From: Streptococcus henryi DSM 19005
GTDB lineage: Bacteria > Bacillota > Bacilli > Lactobacillales > Streptococcaceae
DNA length: 64,000 bases
NCBI RefSeq assembly: GCF_000376985.1
Contig: NZ_AQYA01000033.1
Coordinates: 89,372 to 153,371 of the forward strand
Reading direction: 5' to 3'
Shown: in pieces, positions 8,859 through 18,672 of the stretch
Layout: each line of letters begins with the position of its first letter
Position numbering within the stretch: the stretch's first letter is position 1
Position numbers and translations under genes: made by a program
The notes under the pieces: generated by a model
Told to the model about the DNA's origin: nothing
The model's database searches: none
What the model saw: the letters and a program-made list of their open reading frames with translations, nothing else

Positions 8859-9863
8859 TTAGAAATACAAAATTCCCAGTACAATCAAGCTAGCAACTAA
8901 ACCTAGCGTCCAAAGGAAAGCATCTACTTTCCATTCTGACCATTTATCAGCTTTTCCTGATAATCCGCCAAGTTCAAGATGGTGATGGAAAGGTGTCATA
9001 CGGAAAATACGACGTCCTTCACCAAATTTTTTCTTTGTGTATTTGAAATAAGACACTTGCAACATGACTGAGCTAGTCTCAATGACATAGACAATCCCAA
9101 TAATCAACAATGTCCATTCTTGGTGAAGAGCAATTGAAATCACAGCCAATAATCCTCCCAAAGCAAGGCTTCCCACATCTCCCATGAAAACCTTAGCCGG
9201 TTTATGGTTAAAGACAAAGAAGCCTAGAAGGGCACCAATTGTCACCAAAATAATCAGTAAAATATCAAATTGTCCTTGAATATAAGCAATTATTCCATAT
9301 GTAGCCAAACTGATGGCAACTGAAATTGAGGCTAAGCCATCAATACCATCCGTCAAGTTGACCGCATTTGAAAAACCAACTATCCAGAATAGGACAAAGA
9401 AAACATAGAAAATACCAAGATGAAGATTATAACCAAAGATATTAAGCGTATCACTGCCACTTGGTCTAACATGTACGAAATAGAAGATTAAACCGCCTAA
9501 AATTTGAAGAGCCATCTTTTGTTTTGGGGTTAATCCTTCGTTGATTTGTTTGAAAATCTTCAAGAAATCATCTAAGAAACCAATCAATCCATAAATAAGA
9601 ACAACTGACAAGATACCAATAGTAGCTCCCAGGCTATTGAAACCTTGAAGAAAAATATTGAAGAGAGCACTTACTAATAAACTAACAACAAGGAAGACAG
9701 TTCCTCCCATCGTTGGTGTCCCTGCTTTTTCTAAGTGTTGCTTTACATCTTCGTGCATTTGCTGACCACCGATTTTTTTCATTTGATAAAATCGAATAAA
9801 GCGTGGCATAGCTAATACGGTAAGTACAAATGCAAGCACCCCCGCAAGTAAACTTGATAACAT
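8859..9863 (-). CDS. mraY: Phospho-N-acetylmuramoyl-pentapeptide transferase
   Basis: This 334-residue polytopic membrane enzyme transfers phospho-MurNAc-pentapeptide to undecaprenyl phosphate, giving lipid I, the first membrane step of peptidoglycan synthesis. About ten hydrophobic segments are visible. Family motifs include [10 protein letters not shown] near residue 52, [17 protein letters not shown] and the C-terminal [12 protein letters not shown] with the catalytic histidines. It starts one base after the pbpX stop and is the last gene of the rsmH-ftsL-pbpX-mraY unit. Confidence 0.97.
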   Translation of the reverse strand: MLSSLLAGVLAFVLTVLAMPRFIRFYQMKKIGGQQMHEDVKQHLEKAGTPTMGGTVFLVVSLLVSALFNIFLQGFNSLGATIGILSVVLIYGLIGFLDDFLKIFKQINEGLTPKQKMALQILGGLIFYFVHVRPSGSDTLNIFGYNLHLGIFYVFFVLFWIVGFSNAVNLTDGIDGLASISVAISLATYGIIAYIQGQFDILLIILVTIGALLGFFVFNHKPAKVFMGDVGSLALGGLLAVISIALHQEWTLLIIGIVYVIETSSVMLQVSYFKYTKKKFGEGRRIFRMTPFHHHLELGGLSGKADKWSEWKVDAFLWTLGLVASLIVLGILYF

Positions 9864-9864
9864 T

Positions 9865-12132
9865 TTAGTCTCCTAGAGTAATTGTAATTTTTTTAACATC
9901 ATCGATGTCTTTACCAACATCAACGCTTTGTTTAATGACAGTTCCCGACTCTGCTCCTTTGTAGTTAATCGTGATTCCTGTCCATTTTGAGAAACGTTCA
10001 ACAGTCTTTTTTGTCCATCCATACATATCCGGAACTTCTTTCAGAGTGTTAGATAGGATAAGAACTTGTTCCCCAGAAGCTACATTGCTACCTTCTTTTT
10101 TAGAAATTTTAACAATTTTACTTCCTGTTCCCAAAACAATTGGGTGAACCAAATTTTGTCTCAACACAGCAGCTGTTTCTCCAGGCCCTTTCCCAAGAAA
10201 ATCTGGCATGACATAACTTGTTTCTTCCTCACCTACAGCAAGGGCTGGAGCAGTCAGACTTTCTTCAATCTGCATAGCATATTCCAAGACTGGATTAACG
10301 ACATCACGCCAATATAAAACTTGGAAATCTTTAGGTTGCTGAAGAGTCACGTACATAATGAAACTTGGATCTCCTGATGGGACCATTGCAACAACAGAAT
10401 AAAGGTTATTATTTCCTGAACTGTCAAGGTAACCACTTCCGTCTTCCGCAGCAATTTGAGCCGTACCAGATTTAACGGCAACTGAGTAGTTACCAACTTG
10501 GATTACAGGACCATAAAGTCTTGAATACAGAGTTCCATATTGTGGGTCCGTACCAACTGTTACCATGTAATCACGTGTTTGGCTAGCAGCTTCTTCTGAA
10601 ACTGGATTACCAACGATTTCAGGCGTTGAAACTCTACTTGTACCAGAATTCGTATCAACTAATTTGGAAATGAATTGAGGCTCCAACATTTTACCGTCAT
10701 TTGAAATAGCTGTAAAAGCACGGAGCATCTGAATTTGAGTCACGTTAATACCTTGACCAAATGAAGTCATGGCTGTCGTTACTTCATTATCATCAGTTAA
10801 GATACCCGCAGCTTCACCGCCTAAACCAAAGCGCGTAGGATAGCCAAAACGGAACTTAGATGATAAATAATTGAGCCACTTGTCTGCACCCATTTTTTGC
10901 TCCAGGGTCGTCATGGCCACATTACTTGAAAAAGCAAAACCTTGAGCCATGGTCATATAGCCACCTGTTTCACCTTCGTTAACGTTCCAGTCATTAATGG
11001 TTGTGTCAACAACGGTAATCCCATCAACAGTTGAAACTCCTTCAGAAGCATTGAAGACACCCGCATCAATAGCTGAGGCTAACGTCATCACTTTCATCGT
11101 TGATCCAGGTTCGTACCCTGCTTGATGCAGCAAAGTATTCCAAGAATTATTTAGATTTTCTAGATTATAACCCTCAAGGGTCTCAGGGTTGTAGGTTGGT
11201 CGCTGAGTGGTTGCCAGAATCTCGCCTGTTTTTGCATTGACAACAGTAGCACCTGCAAATACGCCGTTAGCTTTAGATTGGAAAACATCCATCTGGGTCT
11301 CTAAATAGGTTTGCAGTGGCTCAGATAAAGTTGTATAAACATCTTGACCATTAATCGCTTCAGTAACAGTTGTTTCAGTTCCTAATAAGATGTTACCATT
11401 CTTATCTTTTTCATAGGTAACCTGTCCATCTTGACCAGATAAAATACTATCAAGACTGGCTTCGAGTCCAGTTTTTCCGACTAGTAATTTATTTCCTTCA
11501 TCGTCTTCTTGTAATTGAGCAAAGCCAATGAACTGTGAGGCAAATGTCCCATTTTTATACATACGTCCTGGACTTGTTGTAAAGGCAATTCCTTCAATCT
11601 CTGCCTCTTCCATTGCCGCCTCGATGGCACTCATGGTACTATATGAAATGCCTGATCCCAGTGTTCCAAAACTCACTTGGAAAACATCTTTTGTTTTTAG
11701 TTGTTTAAGAACATAGTCCTTTTCCATCCCAAGCTGCTCATTAAAAATCTCAGCAACCTTATCAAATTGAGAGCTTTGGACGTATAGCTTTTTCCCACTT
11801 ACTGTCTTATAAGATTTTGAAACAATGGCATAAACACTATATGTTGTCGAATCTTCCGCAATTGGATTACCACCACGATCATAAATCGTACCGCGTTTGG
11901 CTTGAACAGTCACAGTTGCCTGGTAAACATTTTTGGCTCCTTTGGATAAATTAACACCAAATTTACTGTCTGTCCCGATGATAATAATGAAATTAATCAT
12001 AAAGACAAAGAACATGAAAACAGCCAGAAGCATGAGGTTCTGACCAACCCGTTCACGGTTCTTAGTTGGGGACTTTCTATCCTTGATTACATAATTTAGA
12101 AAGACATTAACCCATCTTTTAAATATCTTCAT
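9865..12132 (-). CDS. pbpX: Penicillin-binding protein 2X (septal transpeptidase)
   Basis: This 755-residue bitopic class B PBP cross-links peptidoglycan at the septum. A single membrane helix near residues 31-54 follows a short cytoplasmic tail. The transpeptidase motifs are STMK at 344-347 (active serine 344), SSN at 402-404 and KSGT near 554-557. Two PASTA domains form the C-terminus, as in the PBP2X group. The two residues after the STMK lysine are VM, so no replacement typical of highly resistant mosaic alleles can be judged from this alone. It lies between ftsL and mraY. Confidence 0.96.
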   Translation of the reverse strand: MKIFKRWVNVFLNYVIKDRKSPTKNRERVGQNLMLLAVFMFFVFMINFIIIIGTDSKFGVNLSKGAKNVYQATVTVQAKRGTIYDRGGNPIAEDSTTYSVYAIVSKSYKTVSGKKLYVQSSQFDKVAEIFNEQLGMEKDYVLKQLKTKDVFQVSFGTLGSGISYSTMSAIEAAMEEAEIEGIAFTTSPGRMYKNGTFASQFIGFAQLQEDDEGNKLLVGKTGLEASLDSILSGQDGQVTYEKDKNGNILLGTETTVTEAINGQDVYTTLSEPLQTYLETQMDVFQSKANGVFAGATVVNAKTGEILATTQRPTYNPETLEGYNLENLNNSWNTLLHQAGYEPGSTMKVMTLASAIDAGVFNASEGVSTVDGITVVDTTINDWNVNEGETGGYMTMAQGFAFSSNVAMTTLEQKMGADKWLNYLSSKFRFGYPTRFGLGGEAAGILTDDNEVTTAMTSFGQGINVTQIQMLRAFTAISNDGKMLEPQFISKLVDTNSGTSRVSTPEIVGNPVSEEAASQTRDYMVTVGTDPQYGTLYSRLYGPVIQVGNYSVAVKSGTAQIAAEDGSGYLDSSGNNNLYSVVAMVPSGDPSFIMYVTLQQPKDFQVLYWRDVVNPVLEYAMQIEESLTAPALAVGEEETSYVMPDFLGKGPGETAAVLRQNLVHPIVLGTGSKIVKISKKEGSNVASGEQVLILSNTLKEVPDMYGWTKKTVERFSKWTGITINYKGAESGTVIKQSVDVGKDIDDVKKITITLGD

Positions 12133-12138
12133 AGGCAG

Positions 12139-12462
12139 TTACTCCACTTCTGCAATCGTTGCGTTCTCAGCTTTTAGACCTGCCTGATTTGCAATTTCTG
12201 TGACGCGACTTTTCTGTGTTAGTTCGCTAACCTCTTGTTTAGCATTATTCAGTTCAGTTTTTTGAGCATTGATATCACTGTTCAATTCAGAAATTTGTTG
12301 TTGAACTTGTAAATTACGGCTTTGTAAAAAGATAATGCTAATTGCCATAGTAATAGCCGTTAGTATAATAGCACCATAGAAAACTTTTTCAACTCTGCTG
12401 AAAGTTCTAATGCGTTTTTGTAGGGCATTTGATACAGCTTCGCTATGTTTTGTATTTGTCAT
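12139..12462 (-). CDS. ftsL: Cell-division protein FtsL
   Basis: This 107-residue bitopic protein has a cytoplasmic N-terminus, one membrane helix at about residues 28-47 (VFYGAIILTAITMAISIIFL) and an extracellular coiled coil from about 50 to 93. It joins DivIC and DivIB at the septum and helps activate septal wall synthesis. Identification rests on topology and on its place between rsmH and pbpX, with 2 and 6 bp gaps. Confidence 0.92.
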   Translation of the reverse strand: MTNTKHSEAVSNALQKRIRTFSRVEKVFYGAIILTAITMAISIIFLQSRNLQVQQQISELNSDINAQKTELNNAKQEVSELTQKSRVTEIANQAGLKAENATIAEVE

Positions 12463-12464
12463 GC

Positions 12465-13415
12465 TTATTTCCTAATTTTTCTAGCCACGCGCAATTTAGC
12501 TGAGTGTGAACGATTGTTCACAGCCAGTTCTTGCTCTGTTGGCAGGATGGGCTTCCGGTTAACTAATTCCATTTTTGGTTGTAAATCATCTGGAATAAAA
12601 GGCAAACCTTTGGGGACATCAACAGTACTAGCTTCTTTAAAGAGCTGTTTTGTTAAGCGATCTTCCAAAGAATGGAAAGTGATAACTGAAATACGACCGT
12701 CGACTGCTAGTAAATCCAATGCCTGTTGAATGGATTCATCTGCAGCACCAAGTTCGTCATTAACTTCAATTCGAATAGCCTGGAAAATCTGCTTGGCTGG
12801 GTGGCCTTTTTTCTTAAGTTCTTTGGCCGGTTTAGCAGATTTAATAATTTCAGCTAATTCTGTTGTGGTCTCAATTGGTTTAATCTGACGTGCCTGTTCA
12901 ATCTTCCTAGCAATTTGCTTAGAAAATTTATCTTCTCCATATTTGAAGAAAATTCGAACCAAATCATGATAGTCATAAGTATTGACCACATCATAAGCAG
13001 AAAGAGCTTGGTCGCGATTCATACGCATATCCAGCGGAGCATCTTTCTTATAAGAAAATCCGCGTTCACGCTCATCCAGCTGAGGACTTGAAACCCCAAG
13101 GTCATACAAAATACCATCAATTTCAGTTACACCATGGGCAGCCAAATTTGATGTCAGATTTCTAAAATTATCCTTGATAAAGGTGACTTTGCCTTCTGCA
13201 ATGGCCTCTTTAAGACGCACTTGGGCATTATCAATGGCTTTTTGATCTTGGTCAAAAGCGTATAAATGGCCATTAGGCCCTAATTTTGAAAGTAAATACT
13301 CACTGTGCCCTGCTCCACCAAGCGTAGCGTCAACATAGACTCCGTCAGGCTTGATGTCAAGCATATCAACGGTTTCATGTAAGAGCACTGTGATATGATG
13401 AAAATCTTTTGTCAT
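12465..13415 (-). CDS. rsmH: 16S rRNA (cytosine-1402-N4)-methyltransferase
   Basis: This is a 316-residue SAM-dependent enzyme that methylates C1402 of 16S rRNA at N4. The start is the ATG at 13415 ([14 protein letters not shown]), the usual family start; an upstream TTG in frame at 13469 is not credible. The SAM motif [14 protein letters not shown], the [14 protein letters not shown] segment and the C-terminal [12 protein letters not shown] are all present. No Shine-Dalgarno is seen. A good promoter lies so close that the mRNA may have almost no leader. It heads the division cluster. Confidence 0.95.
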   Translation of the reverse strand: MTKDFHHITVLLHETVDMLDIKPDGVYVDATLGGAGHSEYLLSKLGPNGHLYAFDQDQKAIDNAQVRLKEAIAEGKVTFIKDNFRNLTSNLAAHGVTEIDGILYDLGVSSPQLDERERGFSYKKDAPLDMRMNRDQALSAYDVVNTYDYHDLVRIFFKYGEDKFSKQIARKIEQARQIKPIETTTELAEIIKSAKPAKELKKKGHPAKQIFQAIRIEVNDELGAADESIQQALDLLAVDGRISVITFHSLEDRLTKQLFKEASTVDVPKGLPFIPDDLQPKMELVNRKPILPTEQELAVNNRSHSAKLRVARKIRK

Positions 13416-13422
13416 AACTTTT

Positions 13423-13451
13423 ATTTTACCATACTTTAGACGTTTTATAAA
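13423..13451 (-). promoter_or_regulatory. rsmH promoter, possibly leaderless
   Basis: Minus-strand -35 TTTATA (13446-13451), 17-bp spacer, extended -10 TGgTAAAAT (TAAAAT at 13423-13428). Only 7 nt separate the -10 from the ATG, so transcription would start at or one base before the start codon. Confidence 0.55.
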
Positions 13452-13562
13452 AGAAAAAAGAAAGCTCAAACTAGCCCTTCACACTGGAGCCGTTTTCACC
13501 TTCTTACTTTGTTTTTCTATTCTTTATAGCATTATAATCAAAACTCAATTATTAATGCTTTC

Positions 13563-14438
13563 TTATTTGATTCCAGCTGCTAGAAGGGCATCGGCCAATT
13601 TCCCAAATTCTGCGATGGACAGAGCTTCACCACGGACAGATGGCTTGAGCTCTGCAGCTTCTAAGGCTGTTTCAAGTTTTGCCTTGATTTCTTCTGATTT
13701 ACCGAAGTGGCTAGTCAGATTATTCCAAAGGGTTTTGCGGCGATGGACGAAGGCTGCTTTAGAGACGCGGAAGAAGAAATCCACATCCTCAACTTCAACC
13801 AGCGCTTGCTCACGGCGGGTCATCTTAAGAATAGCTGAATCCACATTTGGAGCTGGTACAAAGACTGTACGTGGCACAATGAAGGCCACCTTAGCCGTCA
13901 TGTAATACTGCACAGCTATTGACAAAGAGCCATAAGCCTTAGTGTTAGGCTTGGCTGAGATGCGGTCCGCCACTTCTTTTTGCATCATGACCACAAACTC
14001 GGCAAAGGGAATCTTAGATTCAATCAGGTGCATGAGGATAGGGGTTGTGATGTAGTAAGGAAGGTTAGCCACCACCTTGATAGGCAGGTCCGGGTTGGCA
14101 AAGTCCTTGATGCGGGTCTGCAAATCAGTCTTGAGGATGTCCTCATTGATGACTTGGACATTGTCAAAATCGCGGAGCGTATCAGCCAGAATTGGCACGA
14201 GACGATCATCGATTTCAAAAGCCATAACTTCTGCCGCATTTTCTGCCAAAAACTCAGTAAGCGCACCGATACCAGGACCGATTTCAATAACGTTGACATT
14301 CTTGTCAATCTCCGCCGTATCCACAATTTTTTGTAGGATATTGGTGTCAGTCAAAAAGTTCTGACCGAATGATTTTTTAAAAGTAAACCCGTGACGCTCA
14401 AGAATGGCGCGGGTTGCGTTTTTATCTGCAATTCTCAT
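13563..14438 (-). CDS. rsmA: 16S rRNA dimethyladenosine transferase
   Basis: This 291-residue enzyme (KsgA) dimethylates A1518 and A1519 in 16S rRNA late in 30S assembly. SAM-binding [21 protein letters not shown] and the catalytic [10 protein letters not shown] are present, as is the family opening KKSFGQNFL. Length is normal. Its ATG lies only 12 nt after the retron reverse transcriptase stop, and no clear ribosome site is visible. Its expression probably depends on readthrough or coupling from the inserted genes. In streptococci rsmA commonly follows rnmV, so the retron block interrupts that arrangement. Confidence 0.96.
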   Translation of the reverse strand: MRIADKNATRAILERHGFTFKKSFGQNFLTDTNILQKIVDTAEIDKNVNVIEIGPGIGALTEFLAENAAEVMAFEIDDRLVPILADTLRDFDNVQVINEDILKTDLQTRIKDFANPDLPIKVVANLPYYITTPILMHLIESKIPFAEFVVMMQKEVADRISAKPNTKAYGSLSIAVQYYMTAKVAFIVPRTVFVPAPNVDSAILKMTRREQALVEVEDVDFFFRVSKAAFVHRRKTLWNNLTSHFGKSEEIKAKLETALEAAELKPSVRGEALSIAEFGKLADALLAAGIK

Positions 14439-14450
14439 GTGTCATGATAC

Positions 14451-16388
14451 CTATTTTCTATAATCTAAAATATTATCTCTTATTTTGTCTAACAGTGGAC
14501 AAAAATCCGAGAAATCAAATTGACTGTATTTTTTCAAAACATATTTCGAAAATACATCTTTACCATAATTATTGCTTCCTCCTCCCTTAGAAAAACTTTT
14601 CCCTTTTAATATAGGAGGAGTATTTTTTGACAACAATAGATCTTCGATATCCGATGAGTTACTTCCCATTATCAACGGAGTCAACATCAAGTATAAACTA
14701 GATTTTCGGTTAATCCTATAATTCAACATTGGTTGTCTAATTTGATTCAAATTATTTGAATTAATATCTAAATCCTTTGCATACCTAGCAAAATTGTATA
14801 GAGGACTTCCAGTAGGTTCGTTATCAAATAAAAACATTGTTGGATTTTTGGGTTTTCTGATTGTTAGTTTTTGGAAATAGTCTATATAATTAGGGTATAG
14901 TATTTTTTCATTTGAATCCATCGGAAAGTTCTCTTTATTAGAAAAATAATTATACCAATACTTGAAACCTTCTCCACCCTCTGGGACATTAAACAAGTAT
15001 TCTATCGTATTACTATGATTTAAAAATTCTACTTTGTATATAAATTTATCATCAACTTTCTCAATCAATTCAGGATATTGTTGATGAAGACTTTTTAGAG
15101 CCGCTTTTATATACCTTGGATCAGTTATGCCTTCAGTCACTATTATTGGCTTATCATTTCCAAAAAAATATTTATAAAAAAGAAATTTTTTGTACTCTTT
15201 TTCTTTTGAATCAAATAAACTCATGTACATTCTTTTTTCATTTTTGCTAATATCATAGAACTCTGTGGGGAGATTATAAGTCTTATGTTTCTCGTTGTAG
15301 AATAATTCTTTCCGTAAATCCCTAGCGTAAAAAATATACTTCCAATAATATTTCGATTCTGATTTTTTAAGAGTTTGCTGTGCTAGCAAATTTTTTTGAA
15401 ATTCGAGATTATTTTTTACTAAAGATTTTTTGTAAAGTAAATAATTGTTAACCTGGTTTATTTGGAAGATAAAAGCAAATCGACCAGTTAACTGGTCAAT
15501 TGTTCCAAGTTTTCCATCAATTTCAAAATAACCATCCTTATACAACCTAAAAGCCATTGCTCGTGTATTCTTAATATATTCTCTTTTTATACTCAACTTT
15601 TTATTAACGACAAGCCCCGTTACTTCTTGACGTTGCATTTCATTACTTAACCGCGTCTTTTGTGAATTAATTTCGAAACCAGATGAAATAACTAATTCAT
15701 TCAACTCTCTTAAAAATTTTTCTAATTCCTTAGTCGCTTGCAACTTATTTGAATACAAGTCACGATTTGTAGAGAAAGTCATATCGTCAGCATACCTAGT
15801 ATATGTGAAACGGTATTTTTTGGCTATTTTTACAATACGGTAATCTAAAATTCTAGTTATCAAATTTGTAATTATCGGCGAAGACGGCGCTCCTTGTGGT
15901 AACTTACCTTGGTAACATGCAATCTGTGCAATTATGGTAGCTATATCTGGAGTGACACAAAAATCTCTGTCTTTAAGAAAGAATCCCCTTACTCTTCCAA
16001 AATTAAAACTGTCAAAATAGTTTTTTAAATCAATATTTATAATATATCTTTTATTCCTATGTACCTGCGCATTTGTGATAATACTTTTATTTTTTTCAAA
16101 AGCATGTGATAACATAGGGATTTTGAATTTCTTGTCTTTAGATTTTAATTTTAAACTATCTATGTATGAATCCCATAAAACATTTGCCAATTTCCTCTGT
16201 AGAAATTTCAGTTCTTTTTTGGGAGCGTTAATAATTCTCTCTCCCCCGCCTTTCTTGGGTATAGAGAATGTTTTATACAAATTGTCCGTTCCCACACTAT
16301 ATAATAAGTAATTGATATACTTACTATTTTGAAATCCAAGAAGTCTTGCAAAATCGTCTTTTGACTCTAATTGTTTTAGCTTGTTCAT
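14451..16388 (-). CDS. Retron reverse transcriptase with C-terminal Toprim-like domain
   Basis: This is a 645-residue protein. Residues about 30-300 form a retron-type reverse transcriptase: retron domain X NAQVH (106-110), YIINIDLKNYFDSF, LPQGAPSSP (163-171), the catalytic YADD (199-202) and the retron domain Y VTG (256-258). These motifs separate it from group II intron RTs. Residues about 410-640 carry Toprim-like motifs: IIVTEGITD (415-423), FLFDNE (519-524) and SDIEDLL (579-585), as in OLD-family nucleases. A 191-nt structured RNA with matching a1/a2 ends lies upstream. The expected role is to make msDNA and hold the fused effector in check until phage attack. RT-Toprim fusions belong, as I recall, to type I-C retrons. 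The gene is AT-rich beside rsmA. Confidence 0.9.
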   Translation of the reverse strand: MNKLKQLESKDDFARLLGFQNSKYINYLLYSVGTDNLYKTFSIPKKGGGERIINAPKKELKFLQRKLANVLWDSYIDSLKLKSKDKKFKIPMLSHAFEKNKSIITNAQVHRNKRYIINIDLKNYFDSFNFGRVRGFFLKDRDFCVTPDIATIIAQIACYQGKLPQGAPSSPIITNLITRILDYRIVKIAKKYRFTYTRYADDMTFSTNRDLYSNKLQATKELEKFLRELNELVISSGFEINSQKTRLSNEMQRQEVTGLVVNKKLSIKREYIKNTRAMAFRLYKDGYFEIDGKLGTIDQLTGRFAFIFQINQVNNYLLYKKSLVKNNLEFQKNLLAQQTLKKSESKYYWKYIFYARDLRKELFYNEKHKTYNLPTEFYDISKNEKRMYMSLFDSKEKEYKKFLFYKYFFGNDKPIIVTEGITDPRYIKAALKSLHQQYPELIEKVDDKFIYKVEFLNHSNTIEYLFNVPEGGEGFKYWYNYFSNKENFPMDSNEKILYPNYIDYFQKLTIRKPKNPTMFLFDNEPTGSPLYNFARYAKDLDINSNNLNQIRQPMLNYRINRKSSLYLMLTPLIMGSNSSDIEDLLLSKNTPPILKGKSFSKGGGSNNYGKDVFSKYVLKKYSQFDFSDFCPLLDKIRDNILDYRK

Positions 16389-16409
16389 TATGTGTTTCCT
16401 TAGTAAAAC

Positions 16410-16608
16410 AAAAAAAAGCGTATGAAAACTCTTATGCGAACGACAGTAAAGAAATACTTCCGAAATAGTTTACGGCTTCTACTAATACAGTTTTCTTAGT
16501 AGCTGACATTCGATTTCTCTAAGTAGATATACTGGAGTGAGCTAAACACTACCATACCCATTATCGCTAATACTTGCGAACACACAAGTCAAAAATCTAA
16601 TCATACGC
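16410..16608 (-). ncRNA. Retron msr-msd RNA (predicted)
   Basis: Read on the minus strand the RNA runs from 16608 to 16418. Its ends pair: a1 GCGTATGA (16601-16608) with a2 TCATACGC (16418-16425), then eight T (16410-16417). TTAG follows a1 and could hold the branching G. The msr has a 7-bp stem ACTTGTG/CGCAAGT with UGUU loop (16572-16589). A second hairpin with GG(t)AGTG/CACTCC arms follows. The msd is closed by AGAGAAAT/ATTTCTTT (16513-16520 with 16448-16455). It contains CTACTAA/TTAGTAG (16479-16502) and a CCG...CGG hairpin (16460-16475). Position just upstream of the RT and size match known retrons. Confidence 0.82.
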
Positions 16609-16614
16609 GTGAAT

Positions 16615-16623
16615 ATTATAACA
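16615..16623 (-). promoter_or_regulatory. Retron RNA promoter
   Basis: Extended -10 TGTTATAAT on the minus strand (TATAAT at 16615-16620) lies 6 nt before the a1 repeat, so transcription would begin at the predicted 5' end of the retron RNA. No good -35 is seen. Confidence 0.65.
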
Positions 16624-16744
16624 TAATTTCAAATATTAAACTATCTTCATTACGAATTGAATTCACCTCTACTTTCATTAATTCAAATCACCGTAAAACA
16701 GCACACTGTGAATTAATTAATACGGTACTTTTCCTTCAATCACA

Positions 16745-17536
16745 TTAAAACGGTAATTCATCTTCTAAAACTTCAAAAGAAACAACTGGCTTTGGAAACT
16801 TATTTTCGTAAAAATCAATTAAAAACAAGCCAAATGTAGCACAAGCATTAACAACAAAGTATGCATATAAAGGTTGATCAATTAGATATTTCTCTGATTC
16901 TTGACCATGATGAAGTGTTTTGTCACTCCTCAAATCCTCAATTGCCTTTGCAACTGTTATCAAGGAGCTACCTATCGCTTTCATTTCATCAGGTAATTCA
17001 GGACTATCTGGATTGAGTTGAAATGCCTTTAAAATTTGTTTTACTAGTTTACCACTTGTTGCCTTTGAAGAATCTATATCTGCAAATCTGTCATCTGAAA
17101 GAATCTCTTTGATAATACTCTCTAATATAGAATTTGCACTCCCGACAGCTTCTTGAGGGTCTTCTTCAATATTCTGAAAAGCCTTTTCAAAACTTTTTGA
17201 TGCATTTTTATACTCAACTTTTATTTTATTTCTAAATGTTGGGATTGAGGGAATGAAGTCTGGGGTCTCAATTCCTAAATCAATAGCCATTCTTAGTAAT
17301 TTCTCTGGTACTTCAGCTGCAATATTCCCCAAAGTATCATACAAATTTATTTTCCCTTGATTATTTCCGCTCTCAAAATAACTAATATAAAAATCCGATT
17401 CATAATTAGCGTAGTTTTCTTTCCAAAACTTTACATACCGTTCTGCTCCATCATAACTACTATACTTATTAAAAATCTCTTCTTTTACCCGATAGATTAG
17501 CTCCATTCTATAAGCAGGAGAAATTTCCATTATCAT
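16745..17536 (-). CDS. Abi_C-domain (abortive infection C-terminus) protein
   Basis: This is a 263-residue soluble protein. Residues about 110-245 (EDPQEAVGSANSILESIIKE, then SGKLVKQILKAF, then AIEDLRSDKTLHHG) match the helical abortive-infection C-terminal domain found in phage-defence and RNase-like proteins with an R-x6-H-type site. The N-terminal 110 residues are not recognised. It starts 22 bp after the DUF1697 remnant, behind a GAGGG site, and ends 137 bp before the retron RNA. The second Met (MEIS) is an alternative start. It is probably a defence gene, either independent or a partner of the retron; the sequence does not decide. Confidence 0.7.
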   Translation of the reverse strand: MIMEISPAYRMELIYRVKEEIFNKYSSYDGAERYVKFWKENYANYESDFYISYFESGNNQGKINLYDTLGNIAAEVPEKLLRMAIDLGIETPDFIPSIPTFRNKIKVEYKNASKSFEKAFQNIEEDPQEAVGSANSILESIIKEILSDDRFADIDSSKATSGKLVKQILKAFQLNPDSPELPDEMKAIGSSLITVAKAIEDLRSDKTLHHGQESEKYLIDQPLYAYFVVNACATFGLFLIDFYENKFPKPVVSFEVLEDELPF

Positions 17537-17558
17537 CCCTCGTAATTCTCTGTAATTT

Positions 17559-18089
17559 TCATTTTGTCATCTCACTCAAACGAGAAACTACACTGAGCTT
17601 CCTCATAGTCGCAACAATCCCCAGCTGTTTTTCAAGATAGTTGGTGTTGAGACGCTTCTTCTTGGCGTCTCTAGGTAAGTATATATAGAGGCACTGATTG
17701 CCAGCATGAAGTTCTTCATCTCCAAAATCTTGACTTAAGAGTTGGTCTAAATTCAGTCTATTAATCTCATCATTTGTAAAAACCAGATGGGCTCTGGAAA
17801 AATCATAGTTTTCATCAAAAGGATTTTCAATTACAGCCATGTCAAGCTGCTTCTAGTCTTTGATAATGACTGCCAAATCGGCACCGATTTTACTTTTGAT
17901 GGTGTCGTGAATGAGCTGAGCCACTTCCTTATCAGATAAATCAGTCTCGAAAATGATATTACCAGATTGGATATAGGTTTTAACTTTATTCAGGCCAGCT
18001 TCTTCTAATATTTGAACCAAATAGGACATTTTGGGAATCTTATTTTGACCGACAGGTGTGACACCGCGTAGAAGGGTGATTTTCTTCAT
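17559..18089 (-). pseudogene. DUF1697 gene interrupted by an in-frame amber codon
   Basis: The two halves form one 176-residue DUF1697 protein. The N-terminal part runs from MKKITLLRG through YIQSGNIIFETD to AVIIKD at 17856. One TAG (17853-17855) follows, and the same frame continues KQLDMAVIENPFDE to the end at 17559, including the family C-terminal LNTNYLEKQLG. No frameshift is needed; a single base change explains the break. Its ATG overlaps the rnmV stop by 4 nt, so it was the next gene of that operon. A 93-residue restart at the internal ATG (17840) is possible but unlikely to work. Confidence 0.85.
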
Positions 18090-18658
18090 CCTTCATATTT
18101 CCCCATAACTTCTTCAACTTCAGCTAAGCTTATCCCAAAGAGTTCCAAGCGTTTGATTAGTTGTTTGCCGTTGCTGTAACCGATGCGAAGCTTTTCTCCT
18201 AAATACTCACGGCGTTTGCGGCTGTCGTTTCCCATAAGAAGGCCAAGGCGCATGAGGTCAGACTTGCTGATATCGAAGTTGTTCTCATCGTCATAGTGAC
18301 CGAGGACACCAGAAAGAGCCTTTTGAATATCTTCAAAGGAAGCATGTTCTACGCCCAGCGAGCGTCCCTTGCTTTTGGATCCTGGTTTGGCTTCGTCACG
18401 ATTGAGAAAGGCGTGCTTGGCAGTTGGGACAGCCTGCATAATGATTTTACGGATGCGCTCGCCATTGTAGTCTGGGTCGGTAAAAACGATAACTCCACGC
18501 AGGTCATTGAGCTTTTGGATGCGTTCTAAATCGTCCTCATCAATAGCGGAGCCTCGTGTTTCGTAGGTGTCGACATCGTAAAAACGACGCAAATTGGCAG
18601 TATCGTCCTTGCCTTCAACGACCAAAACTTCCTGTATTTTAATTTTTTCTGTCATCAT
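18086..18658 (-). CDS. rnmV: Ribonuclease M5
   Basis: This 190-residue Toprim nuclease makes the final cuts that mature 5S rRNA. The N-terminal Toprim domain shows VVEGKDD near residue 14 and FTDPDYNGERIR with the second acidic pair. The C-terminal part (NDSRKRREYLGEKLRIGYSN) is the family's rRNA/uL18-complex binding region. Two Met codons open the frame; the second gives the usual start. It follows tatD by 14 bp. In many Firmicutes tatD, rnmV and rsmA lie in a row; here rsmA is pushed 3.6 kb away by the inserted genes. Confidence 0.95.
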   Translation of the reverse strand: MMTEKIKIQEVLVVEGKDDTANLRRFYDVDTYETRGSAIDEDDLERIQKLNDLRGVIVFTDPDYNGERIRKIIMQAVPTAKHAFLNRDEAKPGSKSKGRSLGVEHASFEDIQKALSGVLGHYDDENNFDISKSDLMRLGLLMGNDSRKRREYLGEKLRIGYSNGKQLIKRLELFGISLAEVEEVMGKYEG

Positions 18659-18672
18659 TTTTTCTTTTAATA

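Noticed and set aside
13416..13469. Longer rsmH frame from TTG
   Set aside because: It would run through the promoter, and the family start is at the ATG at 13415.
13980..14336. Plus-strand frames inside rsmA
   Set aside because: They are antisense to a well-conserved gene and have no independent signals.
17559..17840. Separate 93-residue gene after rnmV
   Set aside because: It is the C-terminal half of DUF1697, in the same frame as the first half across one TAG codon.
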